Of a stretch of DNA of 64,000 nt, positions 9,439-18,308 are shown one piece after another. The stretch spans positions 4,526,001 through 4,590,000 of the forward strand of contig NZ_CP102332.1 in the NCBI RefSeq assembly GCF_024600715.1. The letters run 5' to 3'. The position numbers and the translations under genes were made by a program. How positions within the stretch are numbered: the stretch's first letter is position 1; every line of letters begins with the position of its first letter. This DNA is from Streptomyces changanensis. GTDB taxonomy: Bacteria; Actinomycetota; Actinomycetes; Streptomycetales; Streptomycetaceae. The notes under the pieces were generated by a model, which worked only from the letters and a program-made list of their open reading frames with translations, was not told where the DNA came from and did not search any database.

Positions 9439-9993
9439 ATGAGAACACCCTCCGCCGGTGGCGCCGCGCTGCGGCGCGCGACCGCGTCCGCCGCCGTCCT
9501 CGGCCTGGCCCTGCCCCTCGCCCTGGCGACACCCGCGGCTGCCGGGGCCGGTGCCGCCGGCGGCACCGCCGTCCGGCAGGGCGCCGCCGTCGTGTACACC
9601 GCGAGCGGCGGCGTCGCGAACGACGTCGTCGTCGGGGTCCTCCTCGGCGAGGTCGCCGTGCAGGACGAGGCCGGGGTCACCGCCGGTCCCGGCTGCGTGC
9701 GGCGCAGCGACGTCCTGGTCACCTGCGGCCCGGTGGGCGGCGTCACCCGGGTCGCCGTCCGGGTGCGGGACGGCGACGACCGGGTCCACGTCGCGGCGCC
9801 CGTCGACGCCTCCGTCGACGCCGGTACCGGCCGCGACGAGGTCACCACCCACGGCGGGGGCGACCGGATCGTCCTGCGGGACGGGGCGCCGGGCGACACC
9901 GTCCGGTCGTGCGGCGGCGGCGAGGACCACCTGCGCGCCGACCCGGGCGACACCGTGCCGGCCTCGGGATGCGAGCACCGCGCCACGACGTGA
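9439..9993 (+). CDS. Small secreted protein with degenerate calcium-binding-type repeats
   Basis: A 184-residue predicted secreted protein. It has a Sec signal peptide (Arg-rich start, LGLALPLALATPAAAGA core, cleavage after the AAA/AGA stretch near residue 37). The mature part is acidic and rich in Gly/Asp motifs such as GDDRVHV, GTGRDEV, GGGDRIV and GGGEDHL, resembling worn-down haemolysin-type (RTX) calcium-binding repeats. Three or four Cys residues could form disulphides. The ATG at 9439 has GGAGAG 8 bases upstream. It is divergent from the GNAT gene and ends before a bidirectional hairpin. No enzyme motif is seen. Confidence 0.7.
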   Translation: MRTPSAGGAALRRATASAAVLGLALPLALATPAAAGAGAAGGTAVRQGAAVVYTASGGVANDVVVGVLLGEVAVQDEAGVTAGPGCVRRSDVLVTCGPVGGVTRVAVRVRDGDDRVHVAAPVDASVDAGTGRDEVTTHGGGDRIVLRDGAPGDTVRSCGGGEDHLRADPGDTVPASGCEHRATT

Positions 9994-10002
9994 CGCCGCG
10001 GA

Positions 10003-10043
10003 GCGCGGACGGCCTCCGCCGGCCCGGCGGGGGCCGTCCGCGC
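10003..10043. terminator. Bidirectional hairpin terminator
   Basis: A perfect 12-bp inverted repeat (10003-10014 with 10032-10043) encloses a further GC-rich dyad. It sits exactly between the convergent stops at 9993 and 10046. Confidence 0.75.
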
Positions 10044-10045
10044 GC

Positions 10046-10549
10046 TCAGTCCAGCCAGAGCAGCACCGCGTCACCGTCGCGGGCCGCGGAGGTGAGGAAC
10101 GGGACCAGCTCGTCGTAGTGGTGCGTCACGTAGTCGAGGGACTCGCCGCGCTCCCACACCACGCTGGGGTACACCTCCGCCCGGGCCAGGTCCTCCGGCC
10201 CGACGCCCTCCACCAGCCGGGCCGCGGGCACGTCCGCCAGCGCCTCGGCGGCCGCGCGGACCCGCTCCGGGGTGAGGTAGCGCGGCGGCGCGTACCCCCA
10301 GTCCCCGGCCTCCGGGAGCGGCTCCTCGCCGAAGACGACGTCGACCGGGAAGTCGAGCCGCGACAGCAGGAAGTCCAGCGCGTGCCACGCCTTGTCGGTG
10401 CTCAGGCAGCGGGCGGACGCCGCGTCCGGTTCCCCGTCCAGTTCCGCGTCGACCAGCTCGTCAACGAGGTCCCGGGCCCACTCGGGATCCCCGAGCGCGC
10501 GCTCGAACTGCGCCGGCGTCAGCCGTACGTACTCTCCGATCATGCTCAT
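10046..10549 (-). CDS. DUF1877-family protein
   Basis: A 167-residue cytoplasmic protein beginning MSMIGEYVRLTPAQFERAL, typical of DUF1877 (YfbM-like). The conserved STDKAWHALDFLL and YDELVPFLTSAA regions are visible. The biochemical role of the family is unknown. The start at ATG 10549 follows the usual family N-terminus; a second ATG two codons on is equally possible and no clear ribosome-binding site is seen. It is divergent from lon. Confidence 0.85.
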   Translation of the reverse strand: MSMIGEYVRLTPAQFERALGDPEWARDLVDELVDAELDGEPDAASARCLSTDKAWHALDFLLSRLDFPVDVVFGEEPLPEAGDWGYAPPRYLTPERVRAAAEALADVPAARLVEGVGPEDLARAEVYPSVVWERGESLDYVTHHYDELVPFLTSAARDGDAVLLWLD

Positions 10550-10690
10550 GGACGGATCGTAGGAGCGGCCACTGACAACGCCCCTGGAAGGCGGACGCAC
10601 GACGGGCCGAGCCGCCCGGGTCACCGCTGGTCGGACGGGTGATCGCTGTGGGCGAACGCGCCCCCGGGAACACCGCGGCGCTCAGGTGCA

Positions 10691-10709
10691 TTGAGTCGGT
10701 ACAGCTCAA
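10691..10709 (+). promoter_or_regulatory. HAIR operator (HspR binding site) upstream of lon
   Basis: TTGAGT-N7-GCTCAA lies 22 bases before the lon start codon and matches 11 of 14 arm positions of the HspR-associated inverted repeat CTTGAGT-N7-ACTCAAG. HspR is known to repress lon in Streptomyces through such a site, which gives heat-inducible expression. Confidence 0.85.
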
Positions 10710-10731
10710 CTTGACTGCCGAAGGGGAGATC

Positions 10732-13134
10732 ATGGCTTCGACGTCCGCACCGCTCACCCTGCCCGTGCTGCCGCTCGACGACGAGGTCGTCCTGCCGGGC
10801 ATGGTCGTACCGCTGGACCTGTCCGACACCGACGTCCGCGCCGCCGTGGAGGCCGCCCAGGCCGCCGCCCGGGACGGGAGCGACAAGCCCCGGGTGCTGC
10901 TCGTGCCACGGGTGGACGGCACGTACGCCGGCATCGGCGTCCTCGGCACCGTCGAGCAGGTCGGGCGGCTCTCCGACGGGGATCCCGGGGCGCTCATCCG
11001 GGGTCGGGCGCGCGTGCGGATCGGCGCCGGCACGACCGGGCCGGGCGCGGCGCTGTGGGTGCAGGGCAGCCGCGTGGAGGAGGCCGTGCCGGAGCCGCTG
11101 CCGGGGGCCGTGGTCGAGCTGGTCAAGGAGTACAAGGCCCTCGCCACCAGCTGGCTGCGCAAGCGCGGGGCCTGGCAGGTGGTCGACCGGGTCCAGCAGA
11201 TCGACGGCGTCGCCGCCCTCGCCGACAACGCGGGGTACTCGCCGTTCCTCACCACCGCCCAGAAGGTGGCCCTGCTGGAGACCGTCGAACCCGTCGCGCG
11301 GCTCCGGCTCGCCACCGAGCAGCTGCGCGAGCACCTCGCCGAGCAGGACGTCGCCGAGTCCATCGCCAAGGACGTCCAGGAGGGCGTCGACCGGCAGCAG
11401 CGCGAGTTCCTCCTCCGCCGCCAGATGGAGGCCGTCCGCAAGGAGCTCCGCGAGCTCAACGGCGAGGACGACGAGGGCGGGACGGACGACTACCGGGCCC
11501 GCGTGGAGGCCGCCGACCTGCCCGGGAAGGTCCGCGAGGCCGCCCTCAAGGAGGTCGACAAGCTGGAGCGCGCCAGCGACCAGTCACCCGAGGGCGCCTG
11601 GATCCGCACCTGGCTCGACACCGTCCTGGAACTGCCGTGGAACGAGCGCACCGAGGACCGGTACGACATCCGGGGCGCCAAGCAGGTCCTCGACGCCGAG
11701 CACGCCGGGCTCGACGACGTGAAGGAGCGCATCACCGAGTACCTGGCCGTGCGCAAGCGCCGCGCCGACCGCGGGCTCGGCGTCGTCGGCGGCCGCCGCG
11801 GCGGGGCCGTGCTCGCCCTCGTCGGGCCGCCCGGCGTCGGCAAGACCAGCCTCGGCGAATCCGTCGCCCACGCGATGGGGCGGAAGTTCGTCCGCGTCGC
11901 CCTCGGCGGCGTCCGGGACGAGGCGGAGATCCGCGGCCACCGCCGCACCTACGTCGGCGCCCTGCCCGGCCGGATCGTCCGCGCCGTCAAGGAGGCCGGG
12001 TCCATGAACCCCGTCGTCCTCCTCGACGAGATCGACAAGCTCGGCTCCGACTTCCGCGGCGACCCGGCGGCCGCCCTGCTGGAGGTGCTGGACCCCGCGC
12101 AGAACCACACCTTCCGCGACCACTACCTCGAAGTCGAGCTCGACCTCAGCGACGTCGTCTTCCTCGCCACCGCCAACGTGCTCGAGGCCATCCCCGAGGC
12201 CCTCCTGGACCGGATGGAGCTGGTCCGCCTCGACGGCTACACCGAGGACGAGAAGGTCGTCATCGCCCGCGACCACCTGCTGCCCCGGCAGCTGGAGCGG
12301 GCCGGTCTCGCCCGCGACGAGGTCGTGGTCGAGGAGGGCGCGCTGCGCCGGCTGGCCGGCGAGTACACCCGCGAGGCGGGCGTGCGGAACCTGGAGCGCT
12401 CCCTCGCCCGGCTGCTCCGCAAGGTCGCCGCCCAGACCGAGCTGGGCGACCGCGAGCTGCCCACCACGATCGGCGCGGACGACCTGCGCGGGCTCATCGG
12501 GCGGCCCCACCACGTACCGGAGTCCGCCCAGGACCCGGCCGAGCGCCGCACGTCCGTGCCGGGCGTGGCCACCGGCCTGGCCGTCACCGGCGCGGGCGGC
12601 GACGTCCTCTTCGTGGAGGCGTCGCTCGCCGACCCGGAGACCGGGGCGGCGGGACTCACCCTCACCGGGCAGCTCGGCGACGTCATGCAGGAGTCCGCCC
12701 GGATCGCGCTCTCCTTCCTCCGCTCCCACGGCGCCGAACTCGAACTGCCGGTGACCGGGCTGAAGGACCGGGGCGTCCACATCCACTTCCCGGCCGGAGC
12801 CGTACCGAAGGACGGGCCGAGCGCCGGCGTCACCATGACCACCGCGCTCGCCTCGCTGCTCAGCGGCCGGCTGGTGCGCACGGACGTGGCGATGACCGGG
12901 GAGGTGTCGCTGACCGGCCGGGTACTGCCGATCGGCGGGGTCAAGCAGAAGCTGCTCGCCGCCCACCGGGCCGGGATCACGACCGTGGTCATCCCCAAGC
13001 GGAACGAGGCCGACCTCGACGACGTGCCCGCCGAGGTCCTGGACACGCTGGAGGTGCACACGGTGACGGACGTCCGGCAGGTGCTCGACATCGCCCTGGC
13101 GCCGGCGACCACCGCCGTCGCGACGGCGGCCTGA
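10732..13134 (+). CDS. lon: ATP-dependent protease Lon
   Basis: An 800-residue LonA-type cytosolic AAA+ protease that degrades misfolded and regulatory proteins. Domains: N-terminal substrate-binding LON domain (1-205, LPVLPLDDEVVLPGM at the start), coiled-coil linker (to about 300), AAA+ module with Walker A GPPGVGKT (K371) and Walker B VVLLDEIDKL, and the protease domain with the Ser/Lys dyad S697 (PKDGPSAG) and K740 (GGVKQK). Spacing between Ser and Lys is 43, as in E. coli S679/K722. The ATG at 10732 has GGGGAG upstream. It is probably repressed by HspR through the HAIR operator just upstream. All catalytic residues are present. Confidence 0.97.
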   Translation: MASTSAPLTLPVLPLDDEVVLPGMVVPLDLSDTDVRAAVEAAQAAARDGSDKPRVLLVPRVDGTYAGIGVLGTVEQVGRLSDGDPGALIRGRARVRIGAGTTGPGAALWVQGSRVEEAVPEPLPGAVVELVKEYKALATSWLRKRGAWQVVDRVQQIDGVAALADNAGYSPFLTTAQKVALLETVEPVARLRLATEQLREHLAEQDVAESIAKDVQEGVDRQQREFLLRRQMEAVRKELRELNGEDDEGGTDDYRARVEAADLPGKVREAALKEVDKLERASDQSPEGAWIRTWLDTVLELPWNERTEDRYDIRGAKQVLDAEHAGLDDVKERITEYLAVRKRRADRGLGVVGGRRGGAVLALVGPPGVGKTSLGESVAHAMGRKFVRVALGGVRDEAEIRGHRRTYVGALPGRIVRAVKEAGSMNPVVLLDEIDKLGSDFRGDPAAALLEVLDPAQNHTFRDHYLEVELDLSDVVFLATANVLEAIPEALLDRMELVRLDGYTEDEKVVIARDHLLPRQLERAGLARDEVVVEEGALRRLAGEYTREAGVRNLERSLARLLRKVAAQTELGDRELPTTIGADDLRGLIGRPHHVPESAQDPAERRTSVPGVATGLAVTGAGGDVLFVEASLADPETGAAGLTLTGQLGDVMQESARIALSFLRSHGAELELPVTGLKDRGVHIHFPAGAVPKDGPSAGVTMTTALASLLSGRLVRTDVAMTGEVSLTGRVLPIGGVKQKLLAAHRAGITTVVIPKRNEADLDDVPAEVLDTLEVHTVTDVRQVLDIALAPATTAVATAA

Positions 13135-13142
13135 AGCCCCCG

Positions 13143-13231
13143 CCGGTACGGGCCGGCCGCGCCCTCGTAGGGGGCCGCGGCCGGCCGTCGCCGCGCGCTC
13201 GTAGGGGGCGCGGGCGTCCGGCCCGTACCGG
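13143..13231. terminator. Long inverted repeat between convergent lon and regulator genes
   Basis: A perfect 14-bp inverted repeat CCGGTACGGGCCGG (13143-13156) with its complement (13218-13231). Inside are two direct copies of a CGCG-C/G-CTCGTAGGGGGC segment. It is likely to act as a bidirectional terminator. Confidence 0.55.
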
Positions 13232-13283
13232 TGGGGCGGCGGATCCTGCGCCCTTGCCGGCGGTAGCGCCCGTCCGTCCCGGG

Positions 13284-14420
13284 TCAGGGCTCCAGCCAGC
13301 CCCGGGCCGTGGCCCGCGCCCCCGCCTGGAAGCGCGTGCGCGCGTCCAGCGCCTCCAGCAGCCGGCTGATCCTGCGCCGCGCGGTGTGGACGTGTACGCC
13401 GAGCCGCCGCGCTATGGCCTCGTCCTTCAGCCCCGCGGCGAGCAGCCGCAGCAGCTCCCGCTGCTCCGCCCGGTCCCCGGCCCCGCCGTCCCGCCAGGCC
13501 CCCGCGGACGTCCGGCCCACCGCCCCCGCGCCCGCCGGCCCCGCCGCGTCGGCCCCCGCCGAACCGGCACCGGCACCCGAGCCGCCCCCCGCCGTACCCG
13601 CGCCCGCGCACTCCAGTGGTACCGCCCGTTCCCACACCGCCTCGAAGAGCGGCACCAGTGCCTCCCGCAGGCGCGCGTCGGCGACGACCAGGGCGTACGC
13701 CCGCGGGTCGGCCGGGTCCGCCGGCGGCAGCAGCGTCACCCGCCGGTCCACGGCCACCAGCCGCGTCGGCACCCCCGCCGCCACCCGCACCCGCAGCCCC
13801 CGCCGCGCCAGCGCCGCCACCGCACGGGCCCGTCCGGGCGCGGCGAGCCCCGCCCGGTCCAGCACCGCCCGCACCTCGACACCCCGGGCGAGCAACCCGC
13901 CGACGTCCAGGCCCGCGTACGGCGGCCGGTCCATCAGCAGCACCTCCCGCTCGGCCCCGGCGAGGAGCCGCCCGACCCGCTCGTCGACCGCCCGCCGCCC
14001 GGTCACGGCCTCGACGCCGCCGGCCCCCGACTGCGCGGCGGCCGCCCGCTCCGCCGCGAGCCGCTCGGCGGTCGACCGGAGCCGCTCCAACTCCGCCGAC
14101 CTGCGGTGGAGTTCCGCCTGCCGCCGGTCGATCAGCGTGCGGATCGCGGTCGCCGGCGCCGCCGGGTGCGGCAGTCCGCCCTCCCGCGCGGGGTCCGCCG
14201 GCCGGGCGAACCCGTGTTCCACCAGCCGGTCCAGCGCGGTGTGCACCCGCTCCCTCGGAAGGTCGAGGAGGTGTGCCAACTCCTCGACACGTTCGGCCCG
14301 TTCCAGCAGCAATGCCTCATACGCCCGCTCCTCGGCCTCCCCCAGGCCAAGTGGGGGCAATCCCCCCTTGATCATGGGTCGGATTCTCTTCGGGCCCTCA
14401 CCGGACACACAAGTGTGCAT
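13284..14420 (-). CDS. TrmB/LuxR-type helix-turn-helix regulator
   Basis: A 378-residue cytoplasmic transcription regulator. The N-terminal part (LGLGEAEERAYEALLL, then a winged helix with PRERVHTALDRLVEHGF) resembles TrmB-type DNA-binding domains. A coiled-coil and an effector-like middle domain follow (about 90-270). The C-terminal LuxR-type HTH is seen in ELLRLLAAGLKDEAIARRLG and HVHTARRRISRLLEALDA. An Ala/Gly-rich linker precedes it. Start chosen at ATG 14420 because GGAGAAG lies upstream; ATG 14447 and ATG 14375 are alternatives. It is transcribed divergently from the M4 metalloprotease gene with 109 bases between, so control of that protease is a reasonable inference. Similar Streptomyces regulators commonly flank secreted-enzyme genes. 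Confidence 0.85.
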   Translation of the reverse strand: MHTCVSGEGPKRIRPMIKGGLPPLGLGEAEERAYEALLLERAERVEELAHLLDLPRERVHTALDRLVEHGFARPADPAREGGLPHPAAPATAIRTLIDRRQAELHRRSAELERLRSTAERLAAERAAAAQSGAGGVEAVTGRRAVDERVGRLLAGAEREVLLMDRPPYAGLDVGGLLARGVEVRAVLDRAGLAAPGRARAVAALARRGLRVRVAAGVPTRLVAVDRRVTLLPPADPADPRAYALVVADARLREALVPLFEAVWERAVPLECAGAGTAGGGSGAGAGSAGADAAGPAGAGAVGRTSAGAWRDGGAGDRAEQRELLRLLAAGLKDEAIARRLGVHVHTARRRISRLLEALDARTRFQAGARATARGWLEP

Positions 14421-14529
14421 GTCCACTTCTCCGCACAGTTGGCTCATTGCCCACCGGTGAAGCGCGCCGCTTGCATGGCCCCACACCACCCGAACGGCTC
14501 TGACCAAGCACGTAGGAGGGGTACGAACT

Positions 14530-17466
14530 GTGCGCGCATCCAGGACGACTTCAGCGAGAACCGGCATACGGAAGGGGGCTGCCGCGAGCGGGGGAGCGGC
14601 GCTCCTCGCCGCCGGGCTGCTGATCACGGCGGTCCCCGCCGCCCACGCCGCCGGCACCACCCGGACGGCGGGCCCGCAGGCCACCACGGCGGTGCCGGGC
14701 GACCCCCGGCCCACCGCACCGGGGGCCGACCTCATCCCGCTCCCCGAGACGGACACCCCGTCCCTCGTGGACGGCATCCGCGAGCCGGCCGACGCCGGCG
14801 CCTCCCCCGCCGACGCGGCGCGCGGCCACCTCGCCGCGAAGGAGAGCCGGTACAAGATCCCCGAGCCGCGGCGCGATCTCGCCCCCGTGCAGACCCTCCG
14901 GCGCGGCGCCGACGAGACGGTACGGCTCCAGCAGAAGCACCGGGGCGTCCCGGTCCTCGGCGGCCAGTACGTCGTCCGCATGGAGACCGGCGCCGGGCGC
15001 CGTGCCGTGACCGGCACCTCCGGCCGGTACTTCACCGACCTGACGGTGAACACCACGCCGGCCGTCAGCGCGGAGACCGCCGTCCGCCGCGCCGTCGGCG
15101 CGACGCTCGACCGGTTCGGCGGCGACCGGCTCACCCGGTCCGGCGCCGACCCCGCCCGCCGGGACGCGACCGGCGGCCCGGCGCTCAGGGGCAGCTCGGC
15201 GGGGCTCGTCGTCATCCCGCGCGGCACGGGCGTCCTCGCGTACCACGTGACCGTGCGCGGCACGAACCCGGTGACCGGAGAACCGGTCCTCCAGCACGTC
15301 TACGTGGACGCGCGGGCCGGCTACCCCCTCCTCCAGCACACCGGCATCAAGACCCTCACCGCCCCCCGGACCGCCGCCGCGGACACCCGGCAGCGGGCGA
15401 GGGGCGTGCCGGGCGCCGCAGGCACGGCGGGCCCCGCCGGCGCCCCGGCCGCCGCGGCGGACCCCGCCGAGGCCGTCACCGGCAGCGGCGTGCGCCTCGA
15501 CGGCACGAAGGTGCCGCTGAACGTCGACCGGCCGACCGCCGACGGGCCCTACCTGATGACCGACCGGGCCCGCATGGCCGAGGGCAGCAAGAACGCGCTC
15601 ACCACCTGGGACGCCCGCGACAAGGACGTCCTGGACGTCCTCGGCGGCTGGCCGCAGGACCTGAAGCCGTTCTCCTCGCCCACCGCCGCGTTCGGGCAGG
15701 ACGCCACCGACTCCGGCGCGGTCGACGCGCACTGGGCGGCGGGCCAGGTCCACGACTACTACGAGGAGCGGCACGGCCGGTCCGGCCTCGACGGGCGCGG
15801 CTCCGCCGTCGACTCCCTCGTCGGCGTGACCCTGTTCGGCGAGCCCTACGTCAACGCCTTCTGGGACGGCACCAAGATGGTGTACGGCTCGGGTGACGAC
15901 GAGTTCCGCCCGCTCTCCGCCGACCTCGACGTCGTGGGCCACGAGATGACGCACGGCGTCGTCGAGAACACCGCCGGCCTCGTCTACGCCGGCCAGTCCG
16001 GCGCCCTCAACGAGGCCGTCGCCGACTACTTCGGCAACGCCATCGACGTCGACCGCTCCGGCCGCTCGATGGACGACCCCGACGCCGGGCTCATCGGCGA
16101 GGACCTGTGCCGCACGGCGAAGCCCCGCGACTGCGCCCTGCGCGACCTGGACGACGGCGCCACCACCGCGAAGAACTTCCTCGGCGTGACCTTCGGCATC
16201 GACAACGGCGGCGTCCACCTCAACTCCACGATCTTCTCCGGCGCCCTGTGGGACATGCGCCAGGACCTCGGCCCCGAGCCGGCCGACCGGATCGTCTACA
16301 AGGCGCTCACCGAGTACCTCACCCCGCTCGACGGCTTCACCGAGGGGCGTGAGGCGGTCGTCGCGGCCGCCCGGGACCTCGGCGCCACCACCCGCCAGGT
16401 CGACACCGTCAAGCGGTCCTTCACCGCCCACGGCATCGTGCGCGGCTGGGAGAACGCGCTCGGCGTCGACTCCGAAGCCCTGCTCACCAAGGTGAACACC
16501 GACGGCACCGAGGTCCAGGCGGGCGGCGGCTGGTGGACGGCCGCCCGGTCCGACGAGGACGGTTCCGAGCCGTACTCCGTCTACGCCGGCCGCGTCGACG
16601 GCAAGGGCGCCCCCCGGCTCATGAGCCCCAACGACGGCCGCTACCACGTGAACCCGGCCACCGACGGCCGCACGGTGGTGTGGGCCGCGTACGGCCCCGA
16701 CGGCGTCGACGTCCTGTCCCGGCCCCTCGCGGGCGGTCCGGTGAAGAAGCTGCTGTCCACGCAGGGCGACGTCCTCAGCCTGCGCGTCGACCGCGGCGTG
16801 ACCGTCTTCGACGTGTACGACGTCCTCGGCGACGGCCGTCACGTCGGCTTCCTCCGGGCCGGCGACCCGCGGCCCACGTACGTCGACGGCGCCCGCGACG
16901 ACACCCTCACCGGCCTGCCCTCCGTCGGCCACGGCCGGATCGCCTACGCCAAGCTGTACCCGGCGGACGGCGGCCACCGGCTCGGCGTCGAGATCCTCGA
17001 CCTGGGGACGGGCCGGACCGTCCTCGCCGAGCAGCTCGGCGAACCGCAGTCCCTGGGCCGCACCGGGGTCAACGCCACCCACGTCTTCTGGCTCAACGAC
17101 GAGAACCTCGACGACGACGGCCAGTCGACCATCCGCCGCACCGGACACGACGGCACCGGCACGTACGACATCAGCAGCGAGTACAAGCCGGGCGCCCTCG
17201 TCGCCTCGGACCTCACCGTCTCGGACTCGGCGGTCACCGTCAGCGCCACCCCCGTCGGCGACGGCTCGCAGACGCTCGACAACGCCGCCCTGCCGAAGGT
17301 CTGGCAGCTCACCACGGACGGCTCGCGCACCCAGCGGGTCTCCTGCAACCGCGGCATGCAGCTCTCCCCGGCGGCCGACACCGGCACCCGGGTGGTCTGG
17401 CTGGACGGCACGACCGGCTGGACCGACCTCGTCACCCGCGCCCGCCCGGCGGGCCGCTGCGGCTGA
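14530..17466 (+). CDS. Secreted M4 (thermolysin-like) metalloprotease with long C-terminal domain
   Basis: A 978-residue extracellular zinc metalloprotease. A signal peptide (to about residue 41, AVPAAHAAG) is followed by an FTP/PepSY propeptide region (about 60-260). The catalytic domain (about 300-650) has the zinc site H471-E472-M-T-H475 in VVGHEMTHGV and the third ligand E495 in ALNEAVADYFG. The H-to-E spacing of 24 equals thermolysin's 142/166. GGVHLNSTIFSGALWDM is the second conserved catalytic region. The last roughly 300 residues are repetitive beta-rich sequence resembling a TolB-like propeller, making it longer than common M4 enzymes. The GTG start has AGGAGGGG upstream. Probably controlled by the divergent TrmB/LuxR regulator. 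Confidence 0.93.
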   Translation: MRASRTTSARTGIRKGAAASGGAALLAAGLLITAVPAAHAAGTTRTAGPQATTAVPGDPRPTAPGADLIPLPETDTPSLVDGIREPADAGASPADAARGHLAAKESRYKIPEPRRDLAPVQTLRRGADETVRLQQKHRGVPVLGGQYVVRMETGAGRRAVTGTSGRYFTDLTVNTTPAVSAETAVRRAVGATLDRFGGDRLTRSGADPARRDATGGPALRGSSAGLVVIPRGTGVLAYHVTVRGTNPVTGEPVLQHVYVDARAGYPLLQHTGIKTLTAPRTAAADTRQRARGVPGAAGTAGPAGAPAAAADPAEAVTGSGVRLDGTKVPLNVDRPTADGPYLMTDRARMAEGSKNALTTWDARDKDVLDVLGGWPQDLKPFSSPTAAFGQDATDSGAVDAHWAAGQVHDYYEERHGRSGLDGRGSAVDSLVGVTLFGEPYVNAFWDGTKMVYGSGDDEFRPLSADLDVVGHEMTHGVVENTAGLVYAGQSGALNEAVADYFGNAIDVDRSGRSMDDPDAGLIGEDLCRTAKPRDCALRDLDDGATTAKNFLGVTFGIDNGGVHLNSTIFSGALWDMRQDLGPEPADRIVYKALTEYLTPLDGFTEGREAVVAAARDLGATTRQVDTVKRSFTAHGIVRGWENALGVDSEALLTKVNTDGTEVQAGGGWWTAARSDEDGSEPYSVYAGRVDGKGAPRLMSPNDGRYHVNPATDGRTVVWAAYGPDGVDVLSRPLAGGPVKKLLSTQGDVLSLRVDRGVTVFDVYDVLGDGRHVGFLRAGDPRPTYVDGARDDTLTGLPSVGHGRIAYAKLYPADGGHRLGVEILDLGTGRTVLAEQLGEPQSLGRTGVNATHVFWLNDENLDDDGQSTIRRTGHDGTGTYDISSEYKPGALVASDLTVSDSAVTVSATPVGDGSQTLDNAALPKVWQLTTDGSRTQRVSCNRGMQLSPAADTGTRVVWLDGTTGWTDLVTRARPAGRCG

Positions 17467-17513
17467 TCCCGGCACCCGGCCCACGGGTCCCCACCGGTCG
17501 ACGCGGCACCCCC

Positions 17514-17546
17514 GAAGCCCCCGGCACCCCAGGTGCCGGGGGCTTC
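17514..17546 (+). terminator. Hairpin terminator after the metalloprotease
   Basis: A perfect 15-bp inverted repeat (GAAGCCCCCGGCACC at 17514-17528 with 17532-17546) and a 3-base loop begin 47 bases past the stop codon. Confidence 0.85.
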
Positions 17547-17630
17547 CCCGCGGGCCGCGACGGCTCCTCGCCCGCGCGGGCAGCGCCTATGCTGAGGGCG
17601 CTCCAGAACGCCTGAGTGGGGTCCGGCCGT

Positions 17631-18308
17631 ATGAACCGTTCAGCAGTGCACGTGATGATCGTCGACGACGAGGACCTGATCAGAGAGGGACTCCGGCGGA
17701 TCGTCGACGGCTTCGACGGCACCCGCGCCGTGGCCGCCTGTACGGGCTCGGAGGCGCTCGGCGAGGCCGTCCGGCACCGGCCGGACGTGGTCCTGCTCGA
17801 CGTGCGCATGCCCGACCGGGACGGTCTGAGCGTCCTCGCCGACCTGCGGGCCCTGCCCGAGCCGCCGGTCGTCGCCATGCTGACCACGTTCGACGCCGAC
17901 GAGCACCTGTCGGCGGCGCTGCGCGGCGGCGCGGCCGGTTTCCTCCTCAAGGACACGGCCCCCGAACAGTTGGAGTACCTCATCAAGGAGCTGGCGGCGG
18001 GCGGCAGCGTCATCGCCCCGAAGGTGGCCCGCACGGTGGTCGACGGCTACCTGCGCGCGCAGGGCGACGGCTTCGAGGACCGGCAGCCCACCGCCGACGA
18101 CCGGGCCCTGGCGCTGGAACTGACGGCCCGGGAACGCGAGGTGCTCGCGCTCCTCGCCGAAGGGCTGTCGAACACGGAGATCGCCCAGCGGCTGTTCATC
18201 GGCACGACCACGGTGAAGGACCACGTCAGCACCCTCCTCGCCAAGCTCGGCGTCACCAACCGGGTGCAGGCGGCGGTCCGCGCCCACCAGCTGCGGCTCG
18301 TGCGGTGA
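17631..18308 (+). CDS. NarL/FixJ-family response regulator
   Basis: A 225-residue regulator. The receiver domain has D12/D13 in MIVDDEDLI, phospho-acceptor D57 in VVLLDVRMPD and the conserved K in FLLKDTAPEQL. The C-terminal LuxR-type HTH is seen in LTAREREVLALLAEGLSN and TTTVKDHVSTLLAKLG. The ATG at 17631 is preferred (GAGTGGGG upstream); an in-frame GTG at 17616 would add five residues. It overlaps the following kinase gene by 4 bases (GTGA), making a regulator-first two-component operon. A TATGCT hexamer at 17588-17593 may be the -10 box. Confidence 0.93.
   Translation: MNRSAVHVMIVDDEDLIREGLRRIVDGFDGTRAVAACTGSEALGEAVRHRPDVVLLDVRMPDRDGLSVLADLRALPEPPVVAMLTTFDADEHLSAALRGGAAGFLLKDTAPEQLEYLIKELAAGGSVIAPKVARTVVDGYLRAQGDGFEDRQPTADDRALALELTAREREVLALLAEGLSNTEIAQRLFIGTTTVKDHVSTLLAKLGVTNRVQAAVRAHQLRLVR

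Noticed and set aside
14349..14375. GGGGGCAAT motif shared between the TrmB/LuxR gene start and the HEAT gene upstream region
   Set aside because: In the first place it lies in coding sequence (LPPLGLG codons), so the match is probably chance.
11055..15896. A 1613-codon + strand frame through lon and the M4 protease
   Set aside because: It runs out of frame through two well-supported genes and across the opposite-strand regulator; the translation is Arg/Pro/Gly low complexity.
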